Shown one piece after another: positions 34,150 through 47,058 of a stretch of DNA of 64,000 bases. The stretch's first letter is position 1. Each line of letters opens with the position of its first letter. Origin of the DNA: Pogona vitticeps (Eukaryota > Chordata > Lepidosauria > Squamata > Agamidae); the NCBI RefSeq assembly GCF_051106095.1, contig NC_135787.1:170461001-170525000 (forward strand). Direction: 5' to 3'. The notes beneath the pieces were generated by a model. The model made no database searches and was not told the DNA's origin. It saw nothing but the letters and a program-made list of their open reading frames with translations. Made by a program: the position numbers and the translations under genes.

Positions 34150-34500
34150 TGTAGGCATCCTTCAGTCTCTGAATAGAGGTCTTAGAACAGCATCTAGTGT
34201 GGCTGAGAAGGCCAATTTGAGAGTGACAATCCCTTCCACACTGAAGACAAATACAATGTGTCCCTTGTCCAGCTCCCTGGTTTTGCTGCTTTTGTGACTT
34301 CCTCTTTGCCTCGGCCTGCTGGACAAGTGTCTCTTCAAATTGGGAGCGGCCATGATGCACCGCCTGCCTCCAGGCTGAATGCTTGGATGTCAAAATTTCC
34401 CATTTGTTGAGGTCCATTTCTAAGGCCTTGAAATCCCGCTTGCAGATATCCTTGTATTGCAGCTGTGATCTCCCTTTGGGGTGCTTTACCTACACTAATT
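34150..34500 (-). mobile_element. Non-LTR LINE C-terminal fragment with CxxC...H motif
   Basis: The minus strand encodes QLQYKDICKRDFKALEMD, SAWRQAVHHGRSQFEETLV and CLQCGRDCHSQIGLLSHTR. This pattern (KDxCKRDLKAL, SxWRxxVxxGxxxFE, CxxCGRxCxSRIGLxSHxR) is a conserved C-terminal module of a vertebrate non-LTR retrotransposon lineage; I recognise the module but not the exact family. Polymerase domain absent. Confidence 0.7.
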
Positions 34501-35175
34501 CTCCATTAGAATTATCCCCATCTTACTTTTTAGCATTCTAGGGCAGTTGTCAGTGTTTAATACATGATCCAAAAATACTGAAATACAAACATGAAGTGAG
34601 CCTTGCCAGCTTCAAAGGATTGTTGTAAAGATACCATAAGATGGCAAAGAGTGATACAGTATAGGCTACAACAGATATGGATTAAAACCCTACTGCTGGT
34701 CTTAGAGGGAATATATAGCTATTATGAGTAGTTAAGTAAATGAGACAAAATGTTTCTTTAGTTACAAAATTTGATGTGAAAGAGGCTTACTTGTGAAAGT
34801 ATTGAATTTAAATTGAATAGGATGCTGCATTAAAGCCATTTCAGACATAGAATGTTCCACAAGTTAATCAAGAATGCACAAAGGAATTGCATTACATAAC
34901 CAAATTAGCATTTGCTGCTACAGTCAGCCCACTTGATGTTCAACTCAGTTATGAATCAGGAGTGTGTAACTCTGTCTCCTTGGAAGACAGGATGCCAGTC
35001 TATGCTATCAATATTTCCCAATACTGCCCCCCAATGCACTCCAGTATTACATCAGTAGCATCTATAAGAATAGAATTGTTGTTTTTCAACCCAGATACTT
35101 TTTTGTACCATGAAACGTGATTGTCCAGCTAAAATATTTTGGAAGTTAATGGAAAATATATTATAAAATATGTTA

Positions 35176-35350
35176 TGTGCAGTAAAGTCAGAACTAACTT
35201 GTAGCAACCCTAATAGGGCTTTCAAGGTAAGTGAAATATTTAAAGAATGATTTTACCAATTCTACACCTCTAGTGAATTTTCATGGCTGAGTGGGGATTT
35301 GAACCCAGGCCTATTGAGTCCTTGTCTGTCACTACACCACATTAGGTATC
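35176..35350 (-). repeat. Reversed tRNA-SINE fragment
   Basis: gtcagaactaacttgtagca, ccctaatagggctttcaagg and gggatttgaacccaggc are the reversed tail, body and B-box of a tRNA SINE. The right part overlaps copy 2 of the local direct repeat. Confidence 0.6.
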
Positions 35351-35428
35351 TTGAAAATGTTACAGATGTATTCTTCCCGTGCTAGCATGACTCCAGGCTA
35401 ACAGGGGAACTATTTCACATTGTGATTT
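35284..35428. repeat. Direct repeat, copy 2 of 2
   Basis: Matches 33865-34008 from gagtggggatttgaaccca to tatttcacattgtgattt in the same orientation, about 1.4 kb away, and the likeness extends beyond the SINE-like part. Confidence 0.85.
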
Positions 35429-36185
35429 TTTTTCTAATTTCTGCATCACTATGCTGATCACTCACTTGCTGCAAAGCAAACAGCACTTTGTTAATGAGCA
35501 GCATTTTGATAGCATGGCTTATGTAATTTCTTTTATGCAAAAGTAAACAACAGGATTCTGGCCATTAAGTTTACTTCCTATAATTATTAACACTTATGAA
35601 GTGCTTAAAAGTTCTGGTAGCACTGTCCATATATTAAAATATAAGACAGTTTCTGTCTGCAGACTCCTAATCTAATTAGACACAACACAAAAGGGAAAAT
35701 TAAGGAAGAAGGAAGAAGAAAGCATCTGAGCACCAGTTCTTTGTCTGACTCATGGACAAGGCTAAGGTTAATGGCACTTATTTCCAGGTTAAGTAGATAC
35801 AAGATTGCAGCCTTCACTTTTCTTCCGGGGGCTGGTGGTAGAAATGTGGTACAAAGCAAAAGTTCTAGTTTGGGAAGGGTCTAGGTGAGTCTATTGCAAC
35901 AAGAAGTGAAGCTAAAAGCACATATGGGGACGGGGACAGAGGAAGATGTGGAATTCTTAATAATTTGGCCATTTTGCAAACCTTAGCTTTGCATGCCTGT
36001 TCGGAAGTAAGCCCCTGTTGAACAGTGCTGTTGAAGTGCGGAATGGAAGCGATCTGGCATTAGAAACCAACCAACCGCTCAGTATGAGAAAGCTTTTAGA
36101 ATGGAATTCTAAATGGATGTCTCTAGGAGCAAACCCCTTGAACAAAGCTGGATATTCTTCCAAACAAAAACGAACAGACTGGAGA

Positions 36186-36363
36186 TGGTTGTTGTAGGTT
36201 TTTTGGGGCTGTTTGGCCATGCTCTGGAAGTTTTTCTTCCTAATGTTTCGCCAGTCTCCATCTGACGTCTTCAGAGGATGCCAGCCATAGAGAATGGTGA
36301 AACGTTAGGAAGAAAAACCTCCAGAACACAGCCAAACAGCCCGAAAAACCTACAACAGCCATT
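36186..36363. mobile_element. Inverted-repeat element with about 70-bp arms
   Basis: The left arm tgttgtaggttttttggggc ... gtttttcttcctaatgtttc is matched by the reverse complement of the right arm gaaacgttaggaagaaaaac ... gaaaaacctacaacagcca. The centre reads gacgtcttcagaggatgcca. 178 bp. Class unknown; a foldback DNA element is the simplest reading. Confidence 0.7.
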
Positions 36364-36439
36364 GGATCCCAGCCGTGAAAGCCTTCAAGAATAGACTAGA
36401 AACCTTTTAAAATATGTCTAGCCTAATGTATTCACTACG

Positions 36440-36788
36440 GCATTTGTTGTTTAGTCGTTAAGTTGTGTCTGACGCTTCGTGACCCCATGGACCAGAGCAC
36501 ACCAGGCCCTCCTGTCTTCCACTGCCTCCCAGAGTTTGGTCAAATTCATGTTGGTAGCTTCAATGACACTGTCCAACCATCTCATACTCTGTCGTCCCCT
36601 TCTCCTCTTGCCTTCACACTTTCCCAACATCAGGGTCTTTTCCAGGGAGTCTTCTCTTCTCATGAGATGGCCAAAGTATTGGAGCCTCAGCTTCAGCATC
36701 TGTCCTTCCATTGAGCACTCAGGTTTGATTTCCTTCAGAATGGATAGGTCTTTTCTCCTTGCAGTCCAGGGGAGTCTCCTCCAGCACT
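36440..36788 (-). mobile_element. BovB (RTE) LINE, 3' fragment
   Basis: On the minus strand it encodes PWTARRKDLSILKEIKPE, LQYFGHLMRREDSLEKTL, MLGKCEGKRRRG and HGVTKRQTQLND, ending in the BovB terminus. It is truncated at CWRRLPWTARR, within the C-terminal region. Confidence 0.9.
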
Positions 36789-37218
36789 CACTAAGGCATA
36801 CACTCAAGCAAATGCTTCACATTTCTCCAGATCAATTCGACAGAATTCAGTGGTGGACTTAATTCTTAATAGCCTTGTTTCGAGACTGTTGTTAAGTCCA
36901 TGCCTTCCTGGAAGGGTGCAAGCAAGCTCTTAAATTTATTTATTATTTTAGCATGCACAGATTGTTGAACATTATGTATGCAAATTATCCCAATATAATC
37001 CACTGGAAAAATTCATGTGGATATTCTTGGTTAAGTCCAAGGGGAACTCCATATTGACTTTCCCAAGGGCCAGTCTATGGCAGCCAAAGCAAGGTGCCAC
37101 GTTTAACTGTTGCAGCAAAACCTGCCGAAAGTCTTGTAATTAAATACAGAATGTGCCAAAGTCTTGTAGCACTGCAAGGTCTTGACACCATTAAGGCCAA
37201 TGGGCTGAGGTTTCACAT

Positions 37219-39135
<1,917 letters not shown>

Positions 39136-39329
39136 TTACATGTCTTGTGGATTGTCCAACATACTGAAAATTAGCCACTTTGCATATTGTTACTTTTTTT
39201 AGATGACTCCCAGAACCACCCAGCATTTCCAAGCCCTGCAAATAGTATTATGGCATAAATTTCATTCCGGTCCATTGGCTGAAGTCCACTATACCTTATA
39301 TAATAATAAAAAATAATAATGATGATGTC

Positions 39330-39510
39330 TGGAAATAAATGGCTGGATCACTGGGATTGCCATTCCAGGAGATGCCAGAGTTGAAGCTAAAGAACTGGAA
39401 AAAATAACAAAATACAGAAATATGGCAATCAAAACATCTTGCTTGTGAATGAAACATACCTCAGTGGTTCCCATCGTCATCAGGGCTTTGGGAACAGTAT
39501 AAATAAATGT
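39330..39510 (+). mobile_element. Non-LTR retrotransposon C-terminal scrap
   Basis: Translation gives IAIPGDARVEAKELEKITKY followed by a stop, then VVPIVIRALGTV after a frame change. The pair IPGDxRIxxKExEKxxKYxD ... VVPVVIGALG is a recurrent tail of vertebrate non-LTR polyproteins. I cannot name the clade. Confidence 0.55.
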
Positions 39511-39929
39511 CACACAGTATAAGCAGTTGCAGATTCCAGAAATAACAGAGCTACAAAAAAGTGGCCATATTGGGAACAGCATATATATTGCACCGATATT
39601 TCACAGATACTTTGCTTTTTGGTTAAAACTTGTATCTGTTAGGTAACACCAGTCAATGTTTTTATAATTCTGATTGTGCCTGGCATTTTTAAACAACGAC
39701 GACAACAACAAATCCTGTCGATCTTTTAAAAGGACCAGAAGACTCTTTGTAATTTTTACCTCTCAGGCGAGCGGAGCTATATACACAAGATTCCAAGGAT
39801 AATTTCGATTACACACAAGCTTTATTTTTATTTTATTTTTCTCTAAAGGCTTTTCAATGAGCTTCTCGAGTAGCTTCTTGTCTTAAAAACATCCAGGCAG
39901 GATGCCCTTAAAATAGAGCTCTTCCACGC

Positions 39930-41180
39930 TGTGTTGGGATGTGGGTGGACTGAAGGAGCGCAACTGAGTGCCGCCACGTTCCCTGAGGAGGATGAGGAGG
40001 AAGAGAGGCTCGGAAGACGAGCGAGCGAGCAAGCGCCAGGGAAGTGGGGCGATCCCCAACTTGGGCCGGTTCCTTGTCTCTCGGTGTGCGTGGCAGCTTT
40101 TCTCCCCACCCCACCCCCGTGTCGAGGACCTCGGGAGGCGGTTCTGAGCCAAAGGGGCCGGGCAGGAATGAAGGAGCCCGCCTGAGTCCTCCCCGCCGCT
40201 CCCCTCTCCTGCCTGCCTGCCACTGAATGGAGAAGCGGAGGCTGTCCCGCCAGCTCGGGTTGCTTTTGCCGTCACCCGTCGCCCCTCGCCGCCTCAGGCG
40301 CTAGCTGGCCGTGGGCGGCCCGGACCCACCTCCCCCACAGAGGAGCAAAGCGCGCGAAGAAAACAAGAGAGACAGACAGACAGCCCCCCCCGCGCGCACC
40401 ACCATGTCTTCAGCCAAACAAAGGGGCAACAAGGGGAGCAACAGCGGCAGCCCCGGCGCGTCCTCGGAAAAGGGAGGCCATGCGAGCCACCCCGATGACG
40501 TGGCGAAGAAGCAGCAGCAGCAAAATCCGCCTCATCCCAAGGGCAGCAAAGGGGGCTCGGCGGCTGGCGGCGGCAGCCGATCGCCCTCCTTCTGCAGCCT
40601 GGGCACGGCCTTCAGCTTCCTCTTCTCCCTCGCTTTCTTGGCGGCGGCCGCCCTCTCGGGCTACTATCTCCATCACCTCTTGGGAGAAGTGAACCAGATC
40701 GGCCTCCGGCAAGAAGCCTTCGCCGGCCAGCGAGACGAGCTGGCTCGCACCTTGGAAGGGGCCGTCCAGAAGGTGAGCGGGGGAGGGGGGGAAGCCGCCG
40801 GAGAGGTTTGAAAGCGACGCCTCCCTTCTCCTTTTCTCCCCCCCCCTTCACTCTTGGCATCCTTTGCAGGGCCCGGGGGGGGGGGGGAGCGAGCCGTGCC
40901 TTCCTGCCGAGCAGTCTTCTCAATCAAGGCCGCCGCCGCCGCCGCCGCCGCCGGGGAATCCGACGGCATGTGGGTGGTGTGTAGGGCGAGGAGGAGCCGG
41001 AGCAGGAGCGGGGGAAAGTTGGCCGGGAATTGGCAAACTTTGCAAAGACGAGGGACGACTACAATACAGGCTGGATCCCACTGACTGGAACGCCGCAGCC
41101 CCCCAGCCAGCCTGGCCGCGGGAGTTTGAGTCAAAGGCAGGAAGAAGAACTTTCTTCCCCAAGCTTTAGGAAGGCGGGCC
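39930..41180 (+). promoter_or_regulatory. CKAP4: CKAP4 CpG-island promoter and 5'UTR
   Basis: A 1.2-kb GC/CpG-rich block begins about 470 bp upstream of the CKAP4 start and runs through exon 1 into intron 1. It has GC-box-like words (gtgggcggcccgg near 40311), agacgagcgagcgagc repeats near 40014-40030, and no TATA box close to the start. The 5'UTR shortly before the ATG is purine-rich (gaaaacaagagagacagaca). Confidence 0.75.
40404..40772 (+). CDS. CKAP4: CKAP4 exon 1 (residues 1-123)
   Basis: The ATG at 40404 has a good context (caccaccATGt) and begins MSSAKQRGNKG, against human MPSAKQRGSKG. Residues 1-65 form the cytosolic, basic, low-complexity tail that binds microtubules in mammals. Cys64 (SPSFCS) sits where the palmitoylated human Cys100 lies. 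The membrane anchor is about residues 66-90 (GTAFSFLFSLAFLAAAALSG), followed by HHLLGEV, like human HHVLEEV. The exon ends GTCCAGAAG|gtgagc. The cytosolic tail is about 40 residues shorter than human because the Pro/His/Gly/Ser/Ala runs are missing. Confidence 0.96.
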
Positions 41181-41384
41181 TCTCACATCTCAAACGCATT
41201 TTGTGTAGAAGCTGCTTTGGGGGTGAATTCCGTTCTTGCTTTCTATATTGCAGTTCCTGTTTGCTCTGTTGTCTTTTCGGGGAAGGGGGAGCAAATCCCT
41301 TTGAAACAACGGATGTCTTTGTACAAGAGACTTTTACGAGTGGGCTAGGGAAGTGAAAGTTTGGCTGGCATCCGTGGGAGAGCA

Positions 41385-41475
41385 TACCTACCTACCTACC
41401 TACCTACCTACCTACCTACCTACCTACCTACCTACCTACCTACCTACCTACCTACCTACCTACCTACCTACCTAA
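41385..41475. repeat. (CTAC)n microsatellite
   Basis: About 22 nearly perfect CTAC units, just downstream of the CpG island in CKAP4 intron 1. Confidence 0.95.
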
Positions 41476-42687
41476 GCCTATAAGCATATCTCTTTCCTTT
41501 CCTGAGGGATAGCTCCCCATGCTGTTGCAAACAAAATAGCTTACACATTTTTAAGCATAAGTAAGCCTTCCCCGTGTGCAGTGATGCTTACTTCCAGCAA
41601 AACATGTTCTACAGTATATTGCAGCCAGATAGGCCTTGGGTATCTAAAATCTTAGTGACATATGTTTTTATAGACCATCTAAGAATGCCATAGAAGCCAC
41701 GCAAGAAATAATCCACAGGAATTTGAGGGAGAAAGAAGGCAAGTGGCAGAGTAGCATGTTAGCAAAATGCGCATGCAAAGCATAAGTACAGTATAGCTGT
41801 CTGTTTACAGTTATAGTAGGAATCCTTGTAACTGTACAGCACCTTGTGTTATTGGTGGAGCATGCACCTCTTTTACTTTTTACATTATACTTGTAAATAT
41901 ATGAATTACTTACCGTATGCACACTTTTAAATATAAACAGATTTATTTTAATCAAAGGCACATTTGATTGGAGTTAAACAAAAGCACAGCCCCATCTCTA
42001 AAGACTTGAAATATGCTTGAGGGAAAGGGGGTGGTGGTGGTTTCATGGCCTAAGTATTTACAACCAGTCAGCTTCGTGGAACTGGAGTCTGGGCTTCTAC
42101 TCAAGGCATTCTGGGAACTGTAGTTTTGGGTGGGGATGGGGGAATGAAAGAATAGTGATCGTAACCAAATTCTTTGTACTTTGCAAAATAGCCAATTCAG
42201 CAGGAGAACTTTAAATGGTCTGCTTCCAAATTGTCTTACGTATTTTTGCCTCAAGCAGATGGTTTTAAACTTGGCTTTTTCTAAAGGAAGAGAAAAAGAA
42301 AAATCAGAATTCTAGCAAGAATTACACAAAAAAGCAAAAGAGTCTATTTGAGGGCACAGATCTCCACAGAAACCATAATTTATTTTTTAAAAAGCATTTG
42401 GACCAACAGAATTGATCTGACCAGCCAGATGTTCTAGTCATGAGTTTCTCTGAGATTACTACTGCCATTTAAATAGTTTGGTTTAAAAGCACCTGATTGC
42501 TAGGACAGCATAGTATCTAACAGACTTGGGAACTGGCAAGTCTGGTGTTGAAATCTTAACACTGCCCCTAATTCAATAGCTATTTTAGTTTACCACCTTG
42601 AACCCAAGCCAGAATTTAAAATGAACAAGGAACGCTGTAGAAATATAGGTCTGATGTGTGGTTGAGTGGTGCCACAGTTTTTTGAAA

Positions 42688-43034
42688 TACAGTGGTGCCT
42701 CGCATAGCGATCGCTCCATATAGCGATGAAATCGCAGGGAAGCGATCACCGCAAGGCCCCCATTTTCGGCCAGCTGATTGGCAGTTTCAAAATGGCCACC
42801 AGGTAAACAAAATGGCCGCCTGCTGTTTTCAGGCACAGATTCCTTACTTTAGAGGCACCGAAAATGGCGGCGCTATGGAGAATCTTCGCTTAAAGGTGAG
42901 TTTTAAGCCCATAGGAATGCATTAATCGCGATTTAATGTGTTTCTATGGGCTTTTTATTTTCGCTTAGCGATGTTATCGCTTAGTAGCAATTTTTTCTGC
43001 ATGAATTAAAATTGCTAAGCGAGGCACCACTGTA
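42688..43034. mobile_element. TA-flanked inverted-repeat MITE
   Basis: Begins tacagtggtgcctcgcatag and ends ctaagcgaggcaccactgta. The interior has tagcgatgaaatcgca, aaaatggccgcc and catttaaatcgcgat-like palindromic words around 42920. 347 bp, no transposase. Only 190 bp separate it from the next family member. Confidence 0.85.
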
Positions 43035-43224
43035 CATTTTATTGTATTTTGTGGCAGGCAGCACAGCTGAAAGTCAGTCTTGGACTAGTCAATTGTAAAG
43101 TAATTACAAAAGATTACAAGGTGGAAATTGGAAGGGCAATATCTTAGTGTTAGGATCCAGTCAATCCCTAACTGGTTTCCCTCACTTGAAACCTTGGAGA
43201 ACCAGTACTTTGACAGTACTACAA

Positions 43225-43701
43225 TACAGTGGTCCCTCACAAGACAATTGCCTCACAGGACGATTAATCCGCAAGACGATTTTTCCTATGGATGATTTTT
43301 GCAAGACAATGTTTGTGTCTGTGCTTCGCAAGATGTTTTTTTTTAAGACCGATGCTTCGCAAGACTTTTTTCCCCCATTGGAACTCATTAAATAGATTTC
43401 AATGCATTCCAATGGGGAACCGTGTTTCGCAAGACTTTTTTTAAGACCGATTTGCAAGACTTTTTCCCCCCATTGAAATGCATTAAATAGATTTCAATGC
43501 ATTCCAATGGGGGACCGCGTTTCGCAAGATGATGTTTTCTATGGACAATTTTCACAAGACGACGATTCCCCCCCCCCATTGGAACACATTAAATAGATTT
43601 CAGTGCATTTCAGTGGGGAACCGCGTTTCGCAAGACGATGTTTTTGTAAGACAGCGATTTTCACGGAACAAATTAACATAATCTTGCGAGGCACCACTGT
43701 A
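43225..43701. mobile_element. TA-flanked MITE with threefold core
   Basis: Begins tacagtggtccctcacaaga and ends cttgcgaggcaccactgta. The core ccattggaactcattaaata ... tcaatgcattccaatgggga ... cgcaagac occurs three times in tandem (about 43374-43436, 43468-43530, 43577-43640). Same 'cgcaagac' subtype as 14041-14239. No coding capacity. Confidence 0.85.
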
Positions 43702-43991
43702 GATGGATCAAGAGCCAAACTCATTGTAAGGTAGATTCATCTATTCCTGTAATGGAGTGGGCAACTTTATTCTGGAACTCATCATGGTCTGCTGTTGCAC
43801 AGCTGAAACGTAATAGCAAATTGTACCTCTGGGACTACATGGCATAGTGGCAAACATCACTGAAACAAGCAGAACTGGTTAGTCTGGCTTGCTGTGGAAT
43901 TTCAAAAAAACCTTTACAGATAAATTTCTGCTTGTTTTAATAGCATTGAGTAGTTTGGTGCCAAATTGCTATGCTGTGGTGGTGGTGGGCT

Positions 43992-44905
43992 GTGAATCAA
44001 GTGGAGTACCCCAGGGCTCAGTCTTGGACCCAGTGTTCTTCAAAATTTTTATTAATGACGTGGATCAGGGGATGTTAATCAAATTTGCTGATGATGCAAC
44101 ATTGGGTAGGATAACTAATATCCTGGAAGACACTGAAACAGAATTCAAAACAATATAGATAGGCTTGAGCACTGGGCTTAAAAAAACAACAGAATGACAT
44201 TCAACAGGGATAAGTGCAAAGTAGTGCACCTAGGAAACAGAAACCAAACACACAGTTGCAAGATGGGGGATACTTGGCTCAGCAATACTACAGTTGAGAA
44301 GCATCTTGGAATTGTTGTAGATCACAAGCTGAATATAAGTCAACAGGGTGATGGGCTGTGAAAGAGGCAAATGCTATTTTAGTATAGCCTCCACATCTCA
44401 TGAGGTGCTAGTTCCCCTCTATTCAGCACTGGTATAGGCCTCACCTTGAGTATTGTGTCCAGTTCTGGACACCACACTTCAAGAACGATGCTGACAAATT
44501 GGAACAAATTCAGAGGAGGGAAATAACGCTGGAATGCAAGCCCTATGAGGAAAGACTGAAAGAGCCGTTAGAAGACAGAGGGGAGACATGATAGCACTTT
44601 TCAAATACTTGAAAATACTGTTATACAGAGCAGGGTCAGGTTCTGTTCTCAATCTTCCCAGAGTGCTGAACATGCAATAAGTTACAGGAAGTCAGATTTC
44701 AATTGAATATCAGGAAAAACTTCTTAGCTATTAGAGCAGTATGACAATGGAACCAATTACCTCGAGAGGTAGTGAATGCTCCAACAGTGGTGGCATTCAA
44801 GAGAAATTTAGACAACCACCTGGCAGATATCCTTTGATTGTATTCTTGCATTAAGCAAGGCATTGGACTTATAGGCGGCTTCCAGCTTCATTATTCTATA
44901 ATTTT
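43992..44905 (+). mobile_element. CR1 LINE, 3' portion
   Basis: The translation begins [20 protein letters not shown], then [13 protein letters not shown], matching CR1 ([21 protein letters not shown] ... KFADDTKLG). Downstream DNA keeps CR1 words: gacattcaacagggataagtgc, tgcacctaggaaacagaaac, tattgtgtccagttctggac, attcagaggaggg, tggcattcaagagaaattta, and a tail near ttcattattctataatt. It is 5'-truncated and its frame decays after the ADD motif. Confidence 0.88.
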
Positions 44906-45384
44906 TTTAACCAGTACCAGAAAAATCAATGTGGAAAATGAAACAAATTGATCCAAAAGAAGTGCTTCCTTGTGTGGTAAGCAAAAGAAATTCTGCATGA
45001 AAATCTGAAAATGAGTCTGTCCATCCCCCAAGAAACCAAAATGAAATGTAAAAATTTTTGCTCTGCACATCCCTATGCATTAATGTCTCTGCCCTGTGAA
45101 GGTTTTTAGCACTGTTCAGTTTATTCTCCTTCTTGGTTTATTAATTTATTTTTTTACTGTTACCTTTTCCCCCCCATGGGATGTTTTCCTGGTTGGAAAG
45201 TGTTGCATTTTAATGCACAGATGGGAGTTCATGTCCTGCAAAACCTGTTCCAGTGCCCTAGCACTAAGGGGCACCTCATTTTGTCACAAAGTAAAATAAG
45301 CTATTGTTGGTTGTTTATTTAATTATACATCTTTACCTTTTCTCTAGTAAGCTTATTGTGGCATACATGGCTCTTCTCCAACTC

Positions 45385-45525
45385 AATTTATCCTCACAAA
45401 ACCCTGTGAGGTAGGTGAGGCTGAGAAAATGTGACTGGTCCAGATAGCTGGTCCAAGTGTTTGGGATTTGAACCTAGGCCACATGAGTCGCAGACCAGCA
45501 CCACACCATACGGTCTCACAGTTTC
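45385..45525 (-). repeat. Reversed SINE/MIR-like repeat
   Basis: aaaccctgtgaggtaggtga, ggctgagaaaatgtgactgg and gggatttgaacctaggccac are the typical order in a reversed tRNA-SINE or MIR-like repeat. A related copy is at 55395-55575. Assignment to a named family is not possible by eye. Confidence 0.55.
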
Positions 45526-46763
45526 TTTGCATATATAGATGGCTTGCTTGCAGCAGGATAGAAGTGGCACTTTATACCCCTCACTCAGATCCTCTTTGTA
45601 CTCAACTTGCAAATTGGTTAAAGGAAATGGAGGGTTTTTCAGTAGCTAGAATAATAGTGAGCTGTAACAATCTGCCAGTGTTGCTGCAGTTAATATTGCT
45701 CTTGTGATGATCTTTAAATATGTCTTTGATAGAAACTACTTAACTGTACATTAATTGTTATAAAAATGAGTTTAGACATGTGCTTGACATAGAGTTTTCT
45801 CTACTGGTTCATGAAACGAGATTTTTTAAATGCTTTCCACATTTGCTTCATGTAGGGTAGTATGCTATCGAAGTTCAGTCTTCTGATAATGGTCATAATA
45901 TCCCTAAGATAATATCTCAAAGATCTGCATTTCATTCCAGAAATGCCATTATTTTATCTTATTGTTGGTTTTTTAAAGAAAAGGTACTGGCCATGATCCA
46001 TTGCAATAGACACAAACTCACTGACAGTAGCATGTGTAGCTGCAGGGAAAATACACAACTCTGCAAATCCTAGCTGTTCTGGATGGATTTGGAAGTTGTC
46101 TGCATTGTAGTTTATTTACTATTCTGTTCCTACGTAGAATATTGGGCATTCAGATTACATCCTTTCAAAGGTTTCCTTGATACTATAACTGACATGGTTA
46201 ATGTGTGGGTTGTAGAAGAATTATTATTATTTTGAAACGTTTGTCACCAGCTGGTGTATTCCAGGGACTGAATCTGGATGTAGGCATGAGCTTCAGAAAG
46301 CAGAGTTGCCTTCCCATCTGCTTCTCTCCTTGGTGGTCCTTCCTGCTATGTATACTGGTCACGAAATGGGAAGGCTGATAGTTTAGATGATTACAAGAAA
46401 TTAAGAAAGAAATTAACTTTAGAGAGAGAGAGAGAGACGTTAATGAAGAGAATCAGATAGGGTACTGGCTACATAATGCCAATTAGGATTGGCCGAAGAA
46501 AGGCTTTGAAGTTAGCTCTCTACCTCTATGAGAAAGAGGAAGAATGGGTAGCCACTCCTTGCTCAGAAGCAGCTGCATCCCGCTAGGAGAATGTGCTTGT
46601 CACTACAACAGGAATGCAGCTTAGCAACCTTGGGGAGAGGGTTCCCACAGCTATGCCCTACCAAAATCCTACTTTTAGGAAAAGGAAACACTGCTGGAGG
46701 TGGCAAGCTGTGTTGTGGAGCTAATCCTTAGGAATCAACTGGGGACAAGCTTTGTAGTCTAAA

Positions 46764-46922
46764 TCCGTGTTTTTCAACGGTTGGCCCTTTGGATCGCTTG
46801 AATTTCTGCCACAGTTTGGGAATTTTTTTTTTAACCACAACTCCTGGAATCCTACACTGGGAATGATCAGGAATCAGTTCAAAAACATCTACAGGCCCAG
46901 AGTTGAGAACCACTGGTCTAAA
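46764..46922. mobile_element. Short non-autonomous hAT-like element
   Basis: Left end gtgtttttcaacggttggcc; right end gagttgagaaccactggtct is its inverted counterpart. The interior has aaccacaactcctggaatcc. About 160 bp with no coding capacity; related to 5262-5405. Confidence 0.55.
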
Positions 46923-47058
46923 CCATCAATACAGACTTGTCTGGATCTGCTGGGCATTCCCTCCCTCTGCCCCCATTCTGCTTTGTTTAAGACCACTGTA
47001 GACCTTTCAGGCATCTTTCTCTTGTCTAAATTTATTCATGTGCTTATTTCTCTTTCAG

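Larger units (their letters stand above)
40773..47058 (+). other. CKAP4: CKAP4 intron 1
   Basis: 6.3 kb. It contains the end of the CpG island, a CTAC microsatellite (41385-41475), two inverted-repeat MITEs (42688-43034, 43225-43701), a CR1 3' portion (43992-44905), a reversed SINE (45385-45525), a GA run near 46421-46437 and a hAT-like element (46764-46922). No further exon is seen; mammalian CKAP4 also has two exons. Confidence 0.65.

Noticed and set aside
40311-40403. In-frame extension of CKAP4 upstream of the chosen start
   Set aside because: The open frame upstream begins at GTG and contains no ATG; the ATG at 40404 has a strong context and aligns with the human start.
40673-41134. Long antisense and alternate frames over CKAP4 exon 1
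   Set aside because: Shadows of a GC-rich coding exon and CpG island; the sense frame has clear CKAP4 homology.
41385-41475. Regular array that could suggest a CRISPR-like or regulatory tandem array
   Set aside because: Simple CTAC tetranucleotide satellite without spacers; the host is a vertebrate.
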